NCBI GenBank assembly: GCA_017614275.1
Contig: JAGACE010000093.1
Location: forward strand, 1-5,028
Length of the DNA stretch: 5,028 nucleotides
Direction: 5' to 3'
Source: Clostridia bacterium
Lineage (GTDB): Bacteria > Bacillota > Clostridia > Oscillospirales > Acutalibacteraceae
The translations under genes were made by a program, and so were the position numbers. Below, one piece after another: positions 1 through 5,028 of the stretch. How positions within the stretch are numbered: position 1 is the stretch's first letter; every line of letters begins with the position of its first letter. The notes beneath the pieces are model-generated. The model was given only the letters and a program-made list of their open reading frames with translations. It did no database searches and had not been told where the DNA came from.

Positions 1-579
1 GCTGCGGAGATCATCGAGTATATCGACCGGCATTGTCAGGGGCATGTTTTGCTGATCGGCGGACTGTCGCTCGGCGCGCTGGTCCTGGTGGAGATCCTGT
101 CTCGGCGGGCAGATATCTGCCAATATGCCGTTGTAGAGAGCGCGTCTCTGATCTCTTCGAAGCTGACCCATGCGCTGCTCGGACCGACGTTCGGCTCGAG
201 TTACGGCCTCATCAGGAAAAAATGGTTCGCAAAACTGCAGTTCCGCTCCCTGCGGATGCGAGAGGATCTGTTTGACGATTATTTTGCCGACACCTCGAGG
301 ATCTCCAAAGACGATATGATCGCGTTCCTGAAGGCGAACACCGCGTATGAACTGAAACCGGAGATCCGAAACACGCAGGCAAAGGTGCGGGTCGCCGTCG
401 GGGGAAAAGAGCAGAAGAAGATGCTCCGTTCCGCGGAGATGCTGCACGAGAGGCTGCCCGGAAGCCGGCTTGAGATAATGGACGGTCTGTACCACGGAGA
501 GTACTCCATCAATCAACCGGAGCAATACGTAAAAGACATTCTGGAGACGGTCCGGGAGGAACGGAAGGCAAGGCTATGA
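1..579 (+). CDS. Alpha/beta-fold hydrolase, 3' part (5' end outside window)
   Basis: The reading frame is open from base 1 to the TGA at 577-579, so the N-terminus lies upstream of the window; the TTG at 49 is internal and not a credible start. The nucleophile elbow G-L-S-L-G (G-x-S-x-G) is visible, with the likely catalytic Ser encoded at 67-69. The likely catalytic His sits in Y-H-G-E-Y-S (codon 493-495), close to the C-terminus as usual for this fold. The acid residue is less clear: after the late strand V-R-V-A-V-G-G the sequence gives K-E-Q, so Glu at 409-411 may replace the more common Asp. Substrate is unknown; small esterase or lipase-like activity is a family-level guess, and the protein is probably cytoplasmic. 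Its stop overlaps the start of the kinase-like gene (ATGA, 576-579), implying translational coupling. A diverged copy of its last 31 codons occurs at 2468-2563. Confidence 0.85.
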   Translation, partial: AAEIIEYIDRHCQGHVLLIGGLSLGALVLVEILSRRADICQYAVVESASLISSKLTHALLGPTFGSSYGLIRKKWFAKLQFRSLRMREDLFDDYFADTSRISKDDMIAFLKANTAYELKPEIRNTQAKVRVAVGGKEQKKMLRSAEMLHERLPGSRLEIMDGLYHGEYSINQPEQYVKDILETVREERKARL

Positions 580-603
580 TCATTTTGATTACGGGAGCGT
601 CCC
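484..603 (+). repeat. Direct repeat, intact copy: hydrolase 3' end and kinase 5' end
   Basis: These 120 bases align without gaps to 2468-2587, with 14 mismatches by hand count (about 88 percent identity). The copy covers the last 31 hydrolase codons, the overlapping stop/start and the first nine or so kinase codons. The longest exact run is at 541-565. Similarity stops abruptly after GCGTCCC at 603. Upstream, a weaker match (12 of 17 bases) may extend it to 467. Confidence 0.9.
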
Positions 604-1097
604 ACGCCGGGAAGACCCTTCTGGCACAGAGGATGCTCGAAAAGTACAAATACCCGTATTTGTCCATCGACCATTTGAAAATGGGTTTGATCCGCAGCGG
701 CGTTACTAGCCTGACACCGGAAGATGATGACGCTCTGACGGAGTACCTGTGGCCGATAGTCAAGGAGATTGTAAAAACCGCAATAGAAAATCGGCAAAAT
801 CTTATAATTGAAGGTTGCTACATCCCATTTTGCTGGAGACAGGATTTTGACGAGCGGTATTTACCGTCAATTCGTTTTATTTGCCTTGCCATGAGCGAAA
901 GATACATCGAGAATCATTTTGATGAGATTATTGGACATGAATCGGAAATAGAATCCAGATTGGTATATGCTGATTGTTCGATGGACGTTTTGAAGGCAGA
1001 TAACAAGAGCATCATCAACGGATTTCAGCGTGTCGGGGAACAGGTTGTGTTAATTGATTCTGACTACGAACAGACGATAGAGAAGTTGCTGGTGTGA
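576..1097 (+). CDS. Small P-loop NTPase / nucleotide or metabolite kinase-like protein
   Basis: A 173-residue protein with a clear N-terminal Walker A motif, G-A-S-H-A-G-K-T at residues 7-14, directly after strand M-I-I-L-I-T. A later hydrophobic strand, N-L-I-I-E-G-C-Y at 75-82, resembles the second core strand of small kinases. The segment S-I-D-H-L-K-M-G-L-I-R at 30-40 sits where adenylate-kinase-like and zeta-toxin-like proteins bind substrate. The family is the broad AAA_33/adenylate kinase-like group; the substrate cannot be named. The start is ATG 576, overlapping the hydrolase stop, with GGAAGG at 563-568 seven bases upstream. A coupled hydrolase-kinase pair is suggested by the overlap and by the same junction in the remnant at 2468-2587. 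Composition is odd: about 52 percent GC at 601-780 but about 40 percent at 781-1080 by hand count, unlike the neighbours, which suggests transfer or a mosaic gene. Confidence 0.8.
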   Translation: MIILITGASHAGKTLLAQRMLEKYKYPYLSIDHLKMGLIRSGVTSLTPEDDDALTEYLWPIVKEIVKTAIENRQNLIIEGCYIPFCWRQDFDERYLPSIRFICLAMSERYIENHFDEIIGHESEIESRLVYADCSMDVLKADNKSIINGFQRVGEQVVLIDSDYEQTIEKLLV

Positions 1098-1198
1098 CAA
1101 ATTCCAGTTTGCGGAAATGATGCCGTCAATTCTGTCCACTCGACCGTTTCAGTAACCGAGAACTGCTCCACGAGGACGGTCGCGGCAACAGCGTAAGT

Positions 1199-1270
1199 AT
1201 GTGCCTTTTTGTTCACGCTACCCACCCAAGGCACGTGGAGTGCGTGACATTGATGACGAGAAAAGAATGA
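1199..1270 (+). pseudogene. Possible C-terminal remnant of an RlmD-type RNA methyltransferase (tentative)
   Basis: One frame ends with H-V-E-C-V-T-L-M-T-R-K-E followed by TGA at 1268-1270. This resembles, from memory, the C-terminal H-V-E-(T/C)-V-x-L-(L/M) segment of 23S rRNA uracil-5-methyltransferases of the RlmD/RumA family. No catalytic part of such an enzyme is present upstream, and the frame is open for only a short distance. If real, it is a leftover of a gene otherwise lost. Chance similarity over a dozen residues is possible. Confidence 0.25.
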
Positions 1271-1287
1271 ACAAGCAGGACGGCATC

Positions 1288-1336
1288 GTGTGTCAGCAGA
1301 ACCGTCCCCGTGACACACCCGTGACACCCGTGACAC
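1288..1336 (+). repeat. REP-like palindromic element with three CCCGTGACAC copies
   Basis: An 8-base perfect inverted repeat, GTGTGTCA (1288-1295) and TGACACAC (1311-1318), encloses a 15-base loop containing GAACCGTCCCC. The right arm runs into further direct copies: CCCGTGACAC at 1307-1316, 1318-1327 and 1327-1336. The combination of GTGTCA, GAACCGTCCCC and GTGACAC closely resembles a dispersed palindrome I remember from many Firmicute genomes, often linked to REP-associated (IS200-like) tyrosine transposases. No transposase is present here, so any mobility would be in trans. It lies 26 bases before the TfoX-like start and could also shape the mRNA leader. Confidence 0.65.
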
Positions 1337-1348
1337 ATCGGAGAAACC

Positions 1349-1354
1349 GGAGGA
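1349..1354 (+). promoter_or_regulatory. Ribosome binding site of the TfoX-like gene
   Basis: GGAGGA ends eight bases before ATG 1363. It decides the start: the longer frame back to ATG 1201 would read through the REP-like element and has no comparable site. Confidence 0.8.
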
Positions 1355-1362
1355 AAAACCAA

Positions 1363-1677
1363 ATGGCATCGAGTAAAGAGTATCTGGAGTTCGTTCTGGA
1401 ACAGCTTTCTGAAATGGACGAGATCTCCTATTGTTACATGATGGGAGAATATGTCCTCTATTATCGCGGGAAGATCTTCGGCGGCATCTACGACGACCGC
1501 TTTCTCGTAAAGCCGGTCAGGGCCGCAATGGAAATGCTGCCGGATGCCGCCATGGAACTGCCGTATGAAGGCGGAAAGGAAATGCTGCTCGTGGATGAGG
1601 TGGAGGACCGGGAATTCCTGAGTGGCCTGCTGGAAGCGATGTATCCCGAGCTTCCCGCACCGAAGAGGAAGAAATGA
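1363..1677 (+). CDS. TfoX/Sxy N-terminal-domain family protein
   Basis: A 104-residue protein that consists of essentially one TfoX N-terminal domain. The signature is M-M-G-E-Y at 26-30, then Y-Y-R-G-K-I-F-G-G-I-Y-D-D-R-F-L-V-K at 33-50, followed by L-P-Y-E-G-G-K-E-M at 66-74. It ends in a short basic tail, A-P-K-R-K-K. In gamma-proteobacteria TfoX/Sxy activates competence genes together with CRP; stand-alone N-domains in Firmicutes have no established role, so competence control should not be assumed. It has no signal peptide or membrane segment and is probably cytoplasmic. Start ATG 1363 is chosen from the GGAGGA site; the upstream in-frame extension (1201-1362) has no family similarity and crosses a repeat. 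Its stop overlaps the methyltransferase start (1674-1677), so the two are likely co-translated. Confidence 0.88.
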   Translation: MASSKEYLEFVLEQLSEMDEISYCYMMGEYVLYYRGKIFGGIYDDRFLVKPVRAAMEMLPDAAMELPYEGGKEMLLVDEVEDREFLSGLLEAMYPELPAPKRKK

Positions 1678-2474
1678 TGGATATCAAAGACAGGCGGATC
1701 GATGGCGGGAAAGCCTTCGACTGGGGCAGGACCTCAGACGCGTATGCGCGGTATCGCGACATCTATCCGGACCTTTTCTATCAGAAGATCATCGACCGCG
1801 GGCTCTGTATCGAAGGCCAGAAGGTCCTGGATCTCGGGACCGGCACCGGCGTGCTGCCCCGAAACCTGTATCGCTATGGCGCCGAATGGACCGGGACGGA
1901 TATTTCAAAAGAGCAGATTGCTGAGGCCAAATGGCTTTCGGTAGAGGACGGCATGGCGATCGACTATCTGGTCTCCGCAACCGAAGACCTCCGGTTTCCC
2001 TCCGCGTCCTTTGACGTCATCACGGCGTGCCAGTGCTTCTGGTACTTTGACCACGAAACGGTCGTGCCGAAACTGGCTGACTTTTTGAAACCGGGCGGCA
2101 CGCTGCTGCTCCTCTATATGGCGTGGCTCCCCAAAGAAGATGTCATTGCGGGCGCCAGTGAGGACCTGGTCCTGCAGTACTCACCGGACTGGTCCGGAGC
2201 GGGCGAGACGAAACACCCGATCGAGATCCCTCCGATCGCAGACCGCTATTTCGAACGGACGGACCATGAAGAGTATGAACTCCGGGTGCCGTTCACCAGA
2301 GAGAGCTGGCACGGCCGCATGACCGCCTGCCGGGGCGTGGGCGCGTCCCTCTCTGAGGAGGAACTGACGCGCTGGGACAGAGAGCACCGAATGCTGCTGG
2401 AGGAGATCGCCCCGGAGCGATTTGACGTGCTGCACTATGCGGCACTGGCCGTCCTGAGAAAAAGGCCGGCCTGA
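1674..2474 (+). CDS. Class I SAM-dependent methyltransferase
   Basis: A 266-residue protein with the Rossmann-type SAM-binding fold. Motif I is V-L-D-L-G-T-G-T-G-V at 51-60; the acidic ribose-binding residue is in G-T-D-I-S at 74-78; the strand 4 region D-V-I-T-A-C-Q-C-F-W-Y-F lies at 114-125; and K-P-G-G-T-L-L-L at 139-146 is the usual post-motif turn and strand. This is a methyltransferase type 11/25-like domain with a C-terminal extension (roughly 155-266) containing W-S-G-A-G-E-T and C-R-G-V-G-A-S-L, which may form the substrate pocket. The substrate is unknown; a small molecule is more likely than nucleic acid. ATG 1674 overlaps the TfoX-like stop, but ATG 1677 is also possible and sits eight bases after GAGG (1665-1668). 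The stop at 2472-2474 lies inside the remnant repeat, so its final two codons and stop share bases with the scar. Confidence 0.9.
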   Translation: MMDIKDRRIDGGKAFDWGRTSDAYARYRDIYPDLFYQKIIDRGLCIEGQKVLDLGTGTGVLPRNLYRYGAEWTGTDISKEQIAEAKWLSVEDGMAIDYLVSATEDLRFPSASFDVITACQCFWYFDHETVVPKLADFLKPGGTLLLLYMAWLPKEDVIAGASEDLVLQYSPDWSGAGETKHPIEIPPIADRYFERTDHEEYELRVPFTRESWHGRMTACRGVGASLSEEELTRWDREHRMLLEEIAPERFDVLHYAALAVLRKRPA

Positions 2475-2590
2475 ACCACGGCGAGTACTCTGTTGATCAA
2501 CCGGAGCAATATGTAAACGACCATCTGGAGACGGTCCGGGAGGAACGGACGGCAAGGCTGTGATCATTTTGATTACAGGAGCGTCCCCAT
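2468..2590 (+). pseudogene. Remnant of a second hydrolase-kinase junction (direct repeat copy)
   Basis: In the frame starting at 2468 this reads G-L-N-H-G-E-Y-S and continues through the same hydrolase tail as 484-579, matching 25 of 31 residues and ending in TGA at 2561-2563. GTG at 2560 then begins V-I-I-L-I-T-G-A-S, the start of a P-loop kinase, but similarity is lost after 2587, inside the Walker A loop, so no functional kinase follows. The 14 mismatches to the intact copy include both silent and amino-acid-changing ones and no indels. This indicates a diverged paralogous or strain-variant copy rather than a very recent duplication. It starts within the end of the methyltransferase gene and is followed 30 bases later by the start of the CofE-like gene, so it now forms that gene's upstream region. 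Confidence 0.88.
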
Positions 2591-2604
2591 CTGAGACAAT
2601 ACAA

Positions 2605-2611
2605 GAAGGAG
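2605..2611 (+). promoter_or_regulatory. Ribosome binding site of the CofE-like gene
   Basis: GAAGGAG lies nine bases before ATG 2621, in an AT-rich leader (GTTTGTTTTT). It supports 2621 as the start and shows that the overlapping frame from GTG 2560 is not the translated one. Confidence 0.75.
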
Positions 2612-2620
2612 TTTGTTTTT

Positions 2621-3820
2621 ATGAAAGAGTACGAAAGAAGAGTCGGTACCGTAGTGCGGGGCATCCGGATGCCGATCATCCGGGAAGGGGACGACCTTGT
2701 CGAGATCGTCACGACCGGCGTCCTGGAAGCGGCGGAATTCGAGGGCTTCTCCCTGCGGGACAGAGACGTCATCGCCATGACCGAGTCCATCGTCGCACGG
2801 GCGCAGGGCAATTACTGCACGGTCGATGACATCGCGGCGGACGTCCGGGAAAAACTCGGCGGCGAGACCGTCGGCGTCATTTTTCCCATCCTGTCCCGGA
2901 ACCGGTTCGCGATCTGCCTCAGGGGCATCGCCAGAGGCTGCAAAAAAGTGGTCCTGATGCTCTCATACCCCTCTGATGAGGTCGGCAACAGTCTGGTGCC
3001 CCTCGACAAGATCGACGCGTCCGGCGTCAACCCGTACTCCGATGTCCTGTCTCTCGAACAGTATCGGGCGGCGTTCGGCGTGAACAAGCACGAGTTCACC
3101 GGCGTCGACTATGTCGATTACTACGCGGACCTCGTCCGGGAAGAGGGCGCCGAGGTGGAGATCGTTTTCGCGAACCATGCCCAAGCCATCCTCGCCTATA
3201 CGGACCATGTCCTCAATTGCGACATCCACACGAGAGACCGCACCAAACGGATCCTCCTTGAGGCGGGAGCCGCCGTGGTCTGCAGCCTCAGCGACATCAT
3301 GAACGCGCCCCGGAACGGTTCCGGCTATAACGATCAGTACGGCCTGCTCGGTTCCAACAAGTCCACCGAAGAAAAGGTGAAACTGTTCCCTCAGGACAGC
3401 AAAGACCTGGTCCTCGCCGTGCAGGAAAAGATCCTGCAGGAAACCGGCAAACAGGTCGAAGTCATGGTCTATGGCGACGGCGCGTTCAAAGATCCCCAGG
3501 GCAAGATCTGGGAACTCGCCGACCCGGTCGTCTCTCCCGCGTTCACAGACGGGCTGATCGGCACACCCAATGAACTCAAACTGAAATACCTCGCCGACAA
3601 CGACTACAAGCATCTGTCCGGCGAAGAATTGAAAAACGCGATCTCGGAATCCATCCTCGCAAAGGGCAGCGACCTGGTCGGAAATATGGCCTCCCAGGGC
3701 ACCACGCCCCGCCAGCTGACCGACCTCATCGGCTCGCTGTGCGACCTGACTTCCGGCTCCGGTGACAAAGGCACCCCGGTCGTCCTGGTCCAGGGATATT
3801 TCGACAACTTCACGCACTGA
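2621..3820 (+). CDS. CofE-like protein (coenzyme F420-0:L-glutamate ligase family)
   Basis: A 399-residue protein whose N-terminal half resembles the F420-0:glutamate ligase family: V-R-G-I-R-M-P-I-I at 13-21, R-E-G-D-D-L at 22-27, then a segment like D-R-D-V-I-A-M-T-E-S-I-V-A-R-A-Q-G at 47-63. This is the pattern seen in archaeal and actinobacterial CofE (pathway step: GTP-dependent addition of glutamate to F420-0). Archaeal CofE is near 250 residues, so this belongs to a longer bacterial subgroup. Other F420 genes are absent from the window, and Clostridia generally are not known for F420, so the substrate may be something else; the family link concerns peptide-like amide bond formation with an acidic amino acid. 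It has no signal peptide or membrane segment. The start is supported by GAAGGAG. The stop is 11 bases before the AmmeMemoRadiSam gene, implying an operon and a shared pathway. Confidence 0.82.
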   Translation: MKEYERRVGTVVRGIRMPIIREGDDLVEIVTTGVLEAAEFEGFSLRDRDVIAMTESIVARAQGNYCTVDDIAADVREKLGGETVGVIFPILSRNRFAICLRGIARGCKKVVLMLSYPSDEVGNSLVPLDKIDASGVNPYSDVLSLEQYRAAFGVNKHEFTGVDYVDYYADLVREEGAEVEIVFANHAQAILAYTDHVLNCDIHTRDRTKRILLEAGAAVVCSLSDIMNAPRNGSGYNDQYGLLGSNKSTEEKVKLFPQDSKDLVLAVQEKILQETGKQVEVMVYGDGAFKDPQGKIWELADPVVSPAFTDGLIGTPNELKLKYLADNDYKHLSGEELKNAISESILAKGSDLVGNMASQGTTPRQLTDLIGSLCDLTSGSGDKGTPVVLVQGYFDNFTH

Positions 3821-3827
3821 GGAGGAG
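3820..3827 (+). promoter_or_regulatory. Strong ribosome binding site of the AmmeMemoRadiSam gene
   Basis: AGGAGGAG begins on the last base of the CofE-like stop codon and lies four bases before ATG 3832 (six if only AGGAGG is counted). It fixes the start and suggests efficient translation from a shared mRNA. Confidence 0.85.
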
Positions 3828-3831
3828 AACC

Positions 3832-5028
3832 ATGTCGGTCTTAGCGGCATTCATGGTCCCGCACCCGCCGATGATCGTTCCGGCCGTCGGACAGGGGAGC
3901 GAAGAGCAGATCTTAGAGACCACCCGGGCCTATGAGAGAGTGGCCGACGAGGTGGCGGCATTGGAACCGGAGACCATCATCATCACCAGTCCGCACTCTG
4001 TGATGTATGCGGATTATTTCCACCTGTCGCCGGGCAAGGGCGCGAAGGGCTCCTTCCGGCAGTTCCGCGCGCCGCAGGTGCGCTTCTCGGAACAATATGA
4101 TACCGAACTGGTGCAGAAGATCTGCGATCTGGCGGCCGCGGAGAACTTCCCCGCGGGCACCCTCGGAGAGCGGGACTCCGCGCTCGACCACGGCACGATG
4201 GTGCCGCTGTGGTTTCTCCGAAACAAATACAAAGACGGAAAGATCGTCCGCATCGGCCTGTCGGGCCTGCCGCTCACCGAGCACTATCGGCTGGGGCAGT
4301 TCATTGCCGAGGCCGTCGACCAGACCGGCCGGCGCGCGGTGATCATCGCCAGCGGCGATCTGTCCCATAAATTGCAGGACTACGGCCCGTACGGCTTTGC
4401 CGCGGAGGGGCCGGAGTACGACCGGCGGATCATGGACGTCTGCGGACGCGGCGCGTTCGGCGAACTGTTCGAGTTCAGCGAGACCTTCTGCGACCGCGCC
4501 GCGGAATGCGGGCACCGGTCCTTCGTGATCATGGCCGGGGCCTTTGACGGGCTCCGCGTCAAGGCGACCGAGCTGTCCCACCAGGACGTCACGGGCGTGG
4601 GCTACGGCATCTGCACGTTCTACCCGGACGGAGAGGACGAGACCCGGCATTTCCTGAAGGACTACAACGAGAGACTCGAACGGGAGTGCCGCGAACGCGC
4701 GGAAAAAAGCGATGCGTATGTCCGGCTCGCGCGGGCTTCTGTGGAGGCCTGGGTCCGCGGGCGGCAGCACATCGCCGTGCCCGAAGGGCTCCCGGACGAG
4801 ATGCTCACACGGCGGGCGGGGACATTCGTCTCCATCCACGAGCACGGCGCGCTGCGCGGTTGCATCGGCACGATTATGGCCACGCAGGACAACATCGCGG
4901 AGGAGATCATCCAAAACGCGATCAGCGCCTGTTCCTCGGACCCGCGGTTCCCGCCAATCACCCCGGCGGAACTGCCCGCCCTGGAGATCAGCGTCGATGT
5001 TCTGGGCGACCTGGAGCCGATCGCTTCC
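3832..5028 (+). CDS. amrA: AmmeMemoRadiSam system protein: MEMO-like/LigB domain fused to AMMECR1 domain (3' end outside window)
   Basis: The frame stays open for 399 codons to the window edge. The N-terminal part (about 1-265) is like class III extradiol dioxygenase B subunits and MEMO1: H-P-P at 11-13, S-P-H-S at 53-56, L-D-H-G at 118-121 and S-G-D-L-S-H at 174-179. These His and Asp residues lie at positions typical of the metal-site loops. A linker rich in charged residues (about 266-292) leads into an AMMECR1 domain with T-F-V-S-I at 331-335, the hallmark L-R-G-C-I-G at 341-346, and D-P-R-F-P-P at 370-375. About 60-80 residues of AMMECR1 are probably missing past the edge. AMMECR1 and MEMO-like proteins travel with a radical SAM enzyme in the AmmeMemoRadiSam system, whose reaction is not established; the radical SAM partner would be expected downstream. 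The CofE-like gene directly upstream shares its operon. Confidence 0.92.
   Translation, partial: MSVLAAFMVPHPPMIVPAVGQGSEEQILETTRAYERVADEVAALEPETIIITSPHSVMYADYFHLSPGKGAKGSFRQFRAPQVRFSEQYDTELVQKICDLAAAENFPAGTLGERDSALDHGTMVPLWFLRNKYKDGKIVRIGLSGLPLTEHYRLGQFIAEAVDQTGRRAVIIASGDLSHKLQDYGPYGFAAEGPEYDRRIMDVCGRGAFGELFEFSETFCDRAAECGHRSFVIMAGAFDGLRVKATELSHQDVTGVGYGICTFYPDGEDETRHFLKDYNERLERECRERAEKSDAYVRLARASVEAWVRGRQHIAVPEGLPDEMLTRRAGTFVSIHEHGALRGCIGTIMATQDNIAEEIIQNAISACSSDPRFPPITPAELPALEISVDVLGDLEPIAS

Larger units (their letters stand above)
1098..1362 (+). other. Non-coding stretch between kinase-like gene and TfoX-like gene
   Basis: No convincing full gene lies in these 265 bases. They hold an inverted repeat GTGCCTT/AAGGCAC (1201-1207 and 1228-1234, 20-base loop, extendable by an A-T and two wobble pairs), a possible tiny coding remnant ending at 1270, the GTGACAC palindromic element at 1288-1336, and the ribosome binding site of the next gene. 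No run of T follows either hairpin, so neither looks like a standard intrinsic terminator. I see no clear sigma-70 promoter. Confidence 0.6.

Noticed and set aside
1201..1238. Intrinsic terminator after the kinase-like gene
   Set aside because: The GTGCCTT/AAGGCAC stem has a 20-base loop and no T-run after it; the T-run lies inside the loop.
1307..1336. CRISPR-like short tandem repeats
   Set aside because: The copies are only 10 bases, overlap or are one base apart, and have no spacers; they fit a REP-type palindrome instead.
1064..1369. Minus-strand open frame across the non-coding stretch
   Set aside because: It runs through the REP-like palindrome, has low-complexity repeated Val-Ser-Arg segments from the repeats, and shows no plausible domain or ribosome binding site.
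2569..2600. Possible promoter (TTGATT with GACAAT downstream)
   Set aside because: Spacing is about 20 bases and the -10 match is poor; TTGATT is also part of the conserved kinase coding start, present in the intact copy at 585-590.
2560..2829. Plus-strand frame from GTG 2560 as a real small gene
   Set aside because: Only the first codons resemble the kinase start; the rest overlaps the CofE-like gene out of frame and is basic, arginine-rich shadow sequence.
2963..3850. Minus-strand open frame of 295 codons
   Set aside because: It is a shadow of the CofE-like gene on the other strand, with no family features.
3913..4914. Long minus-strand open frame of 333 codons
   Set aside because: It is antisense to the well-supported MEMO-like/AMMECR1 gene; GC-rich third positions leave the opposite strand open. 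It has no recognisable domain.

Overview
The window is a moderately GC-rich stretch of bacterial chromosome in which every supported gene lies on the plus strand. Strong GGAGG-type ribosome binding sites and the protein types (a short TfoX N-domain protein, a DxGTGTGV methyltransferase, a long CofE-like ligase, and a fused MEMO-like/AMMECR1 protein) fit best with a Clostridia-type Firmicute. This placement comes from remembered family distribution, not from a search.

Left part (1-1097): the 3' end of an alpha/beta hydrolase gene overlaps by ATGA a small P-loop (Walker A) kinase-like gene. The 3' half of the kinase gene is clearly AT-richer than its surroundings. Middle (1098-1362): a 265-base non-coding stretch holds a palindromic REP-like element with three CCCGTGACAC copies and possibly a tiny coding remnant. 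Next (1363-2474): a TfoX N-terminal-domain protein overlaps by ATGA a class I SAM methyltransferase.

Scar (2468-2587): directly after the methyltransferase lies a second, diverged copy of the hydrolase-end/kinase-start junction. It is 120 bases long with 106 identical bases and no gaps by hand alignment. The copy contains the last 31 codons of a hydrolase, its stop, and the first codons of a kinase, broken off inside the Walker A loop. The block kinase-TfoX-methyltransferase is therefore bracketed by direct repeats 1984 bases apart. This is the most unusual structure in the window and points to past duplication, insertion or deletion at this locus.

Right part (2621-5028): a CofE-like (coenzyme F420-0:glutamate ligase family) protein of 399 residues is followed after 11 bases by an AmmeMemoRadiSam system gene that fuses a MEMO-like/LigB-type domain to an AMMECR1 domain and runs off the window. 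These two genes look like one transcription unit and form the best candidate for a poorly understood pathway. Its chemistry is unknown, and no F420 biosynthesis gene other than the CofE-like one is visible here. Genes on the left look like accessory cargo; those on the right look like a conserved housekeeping-type pair.
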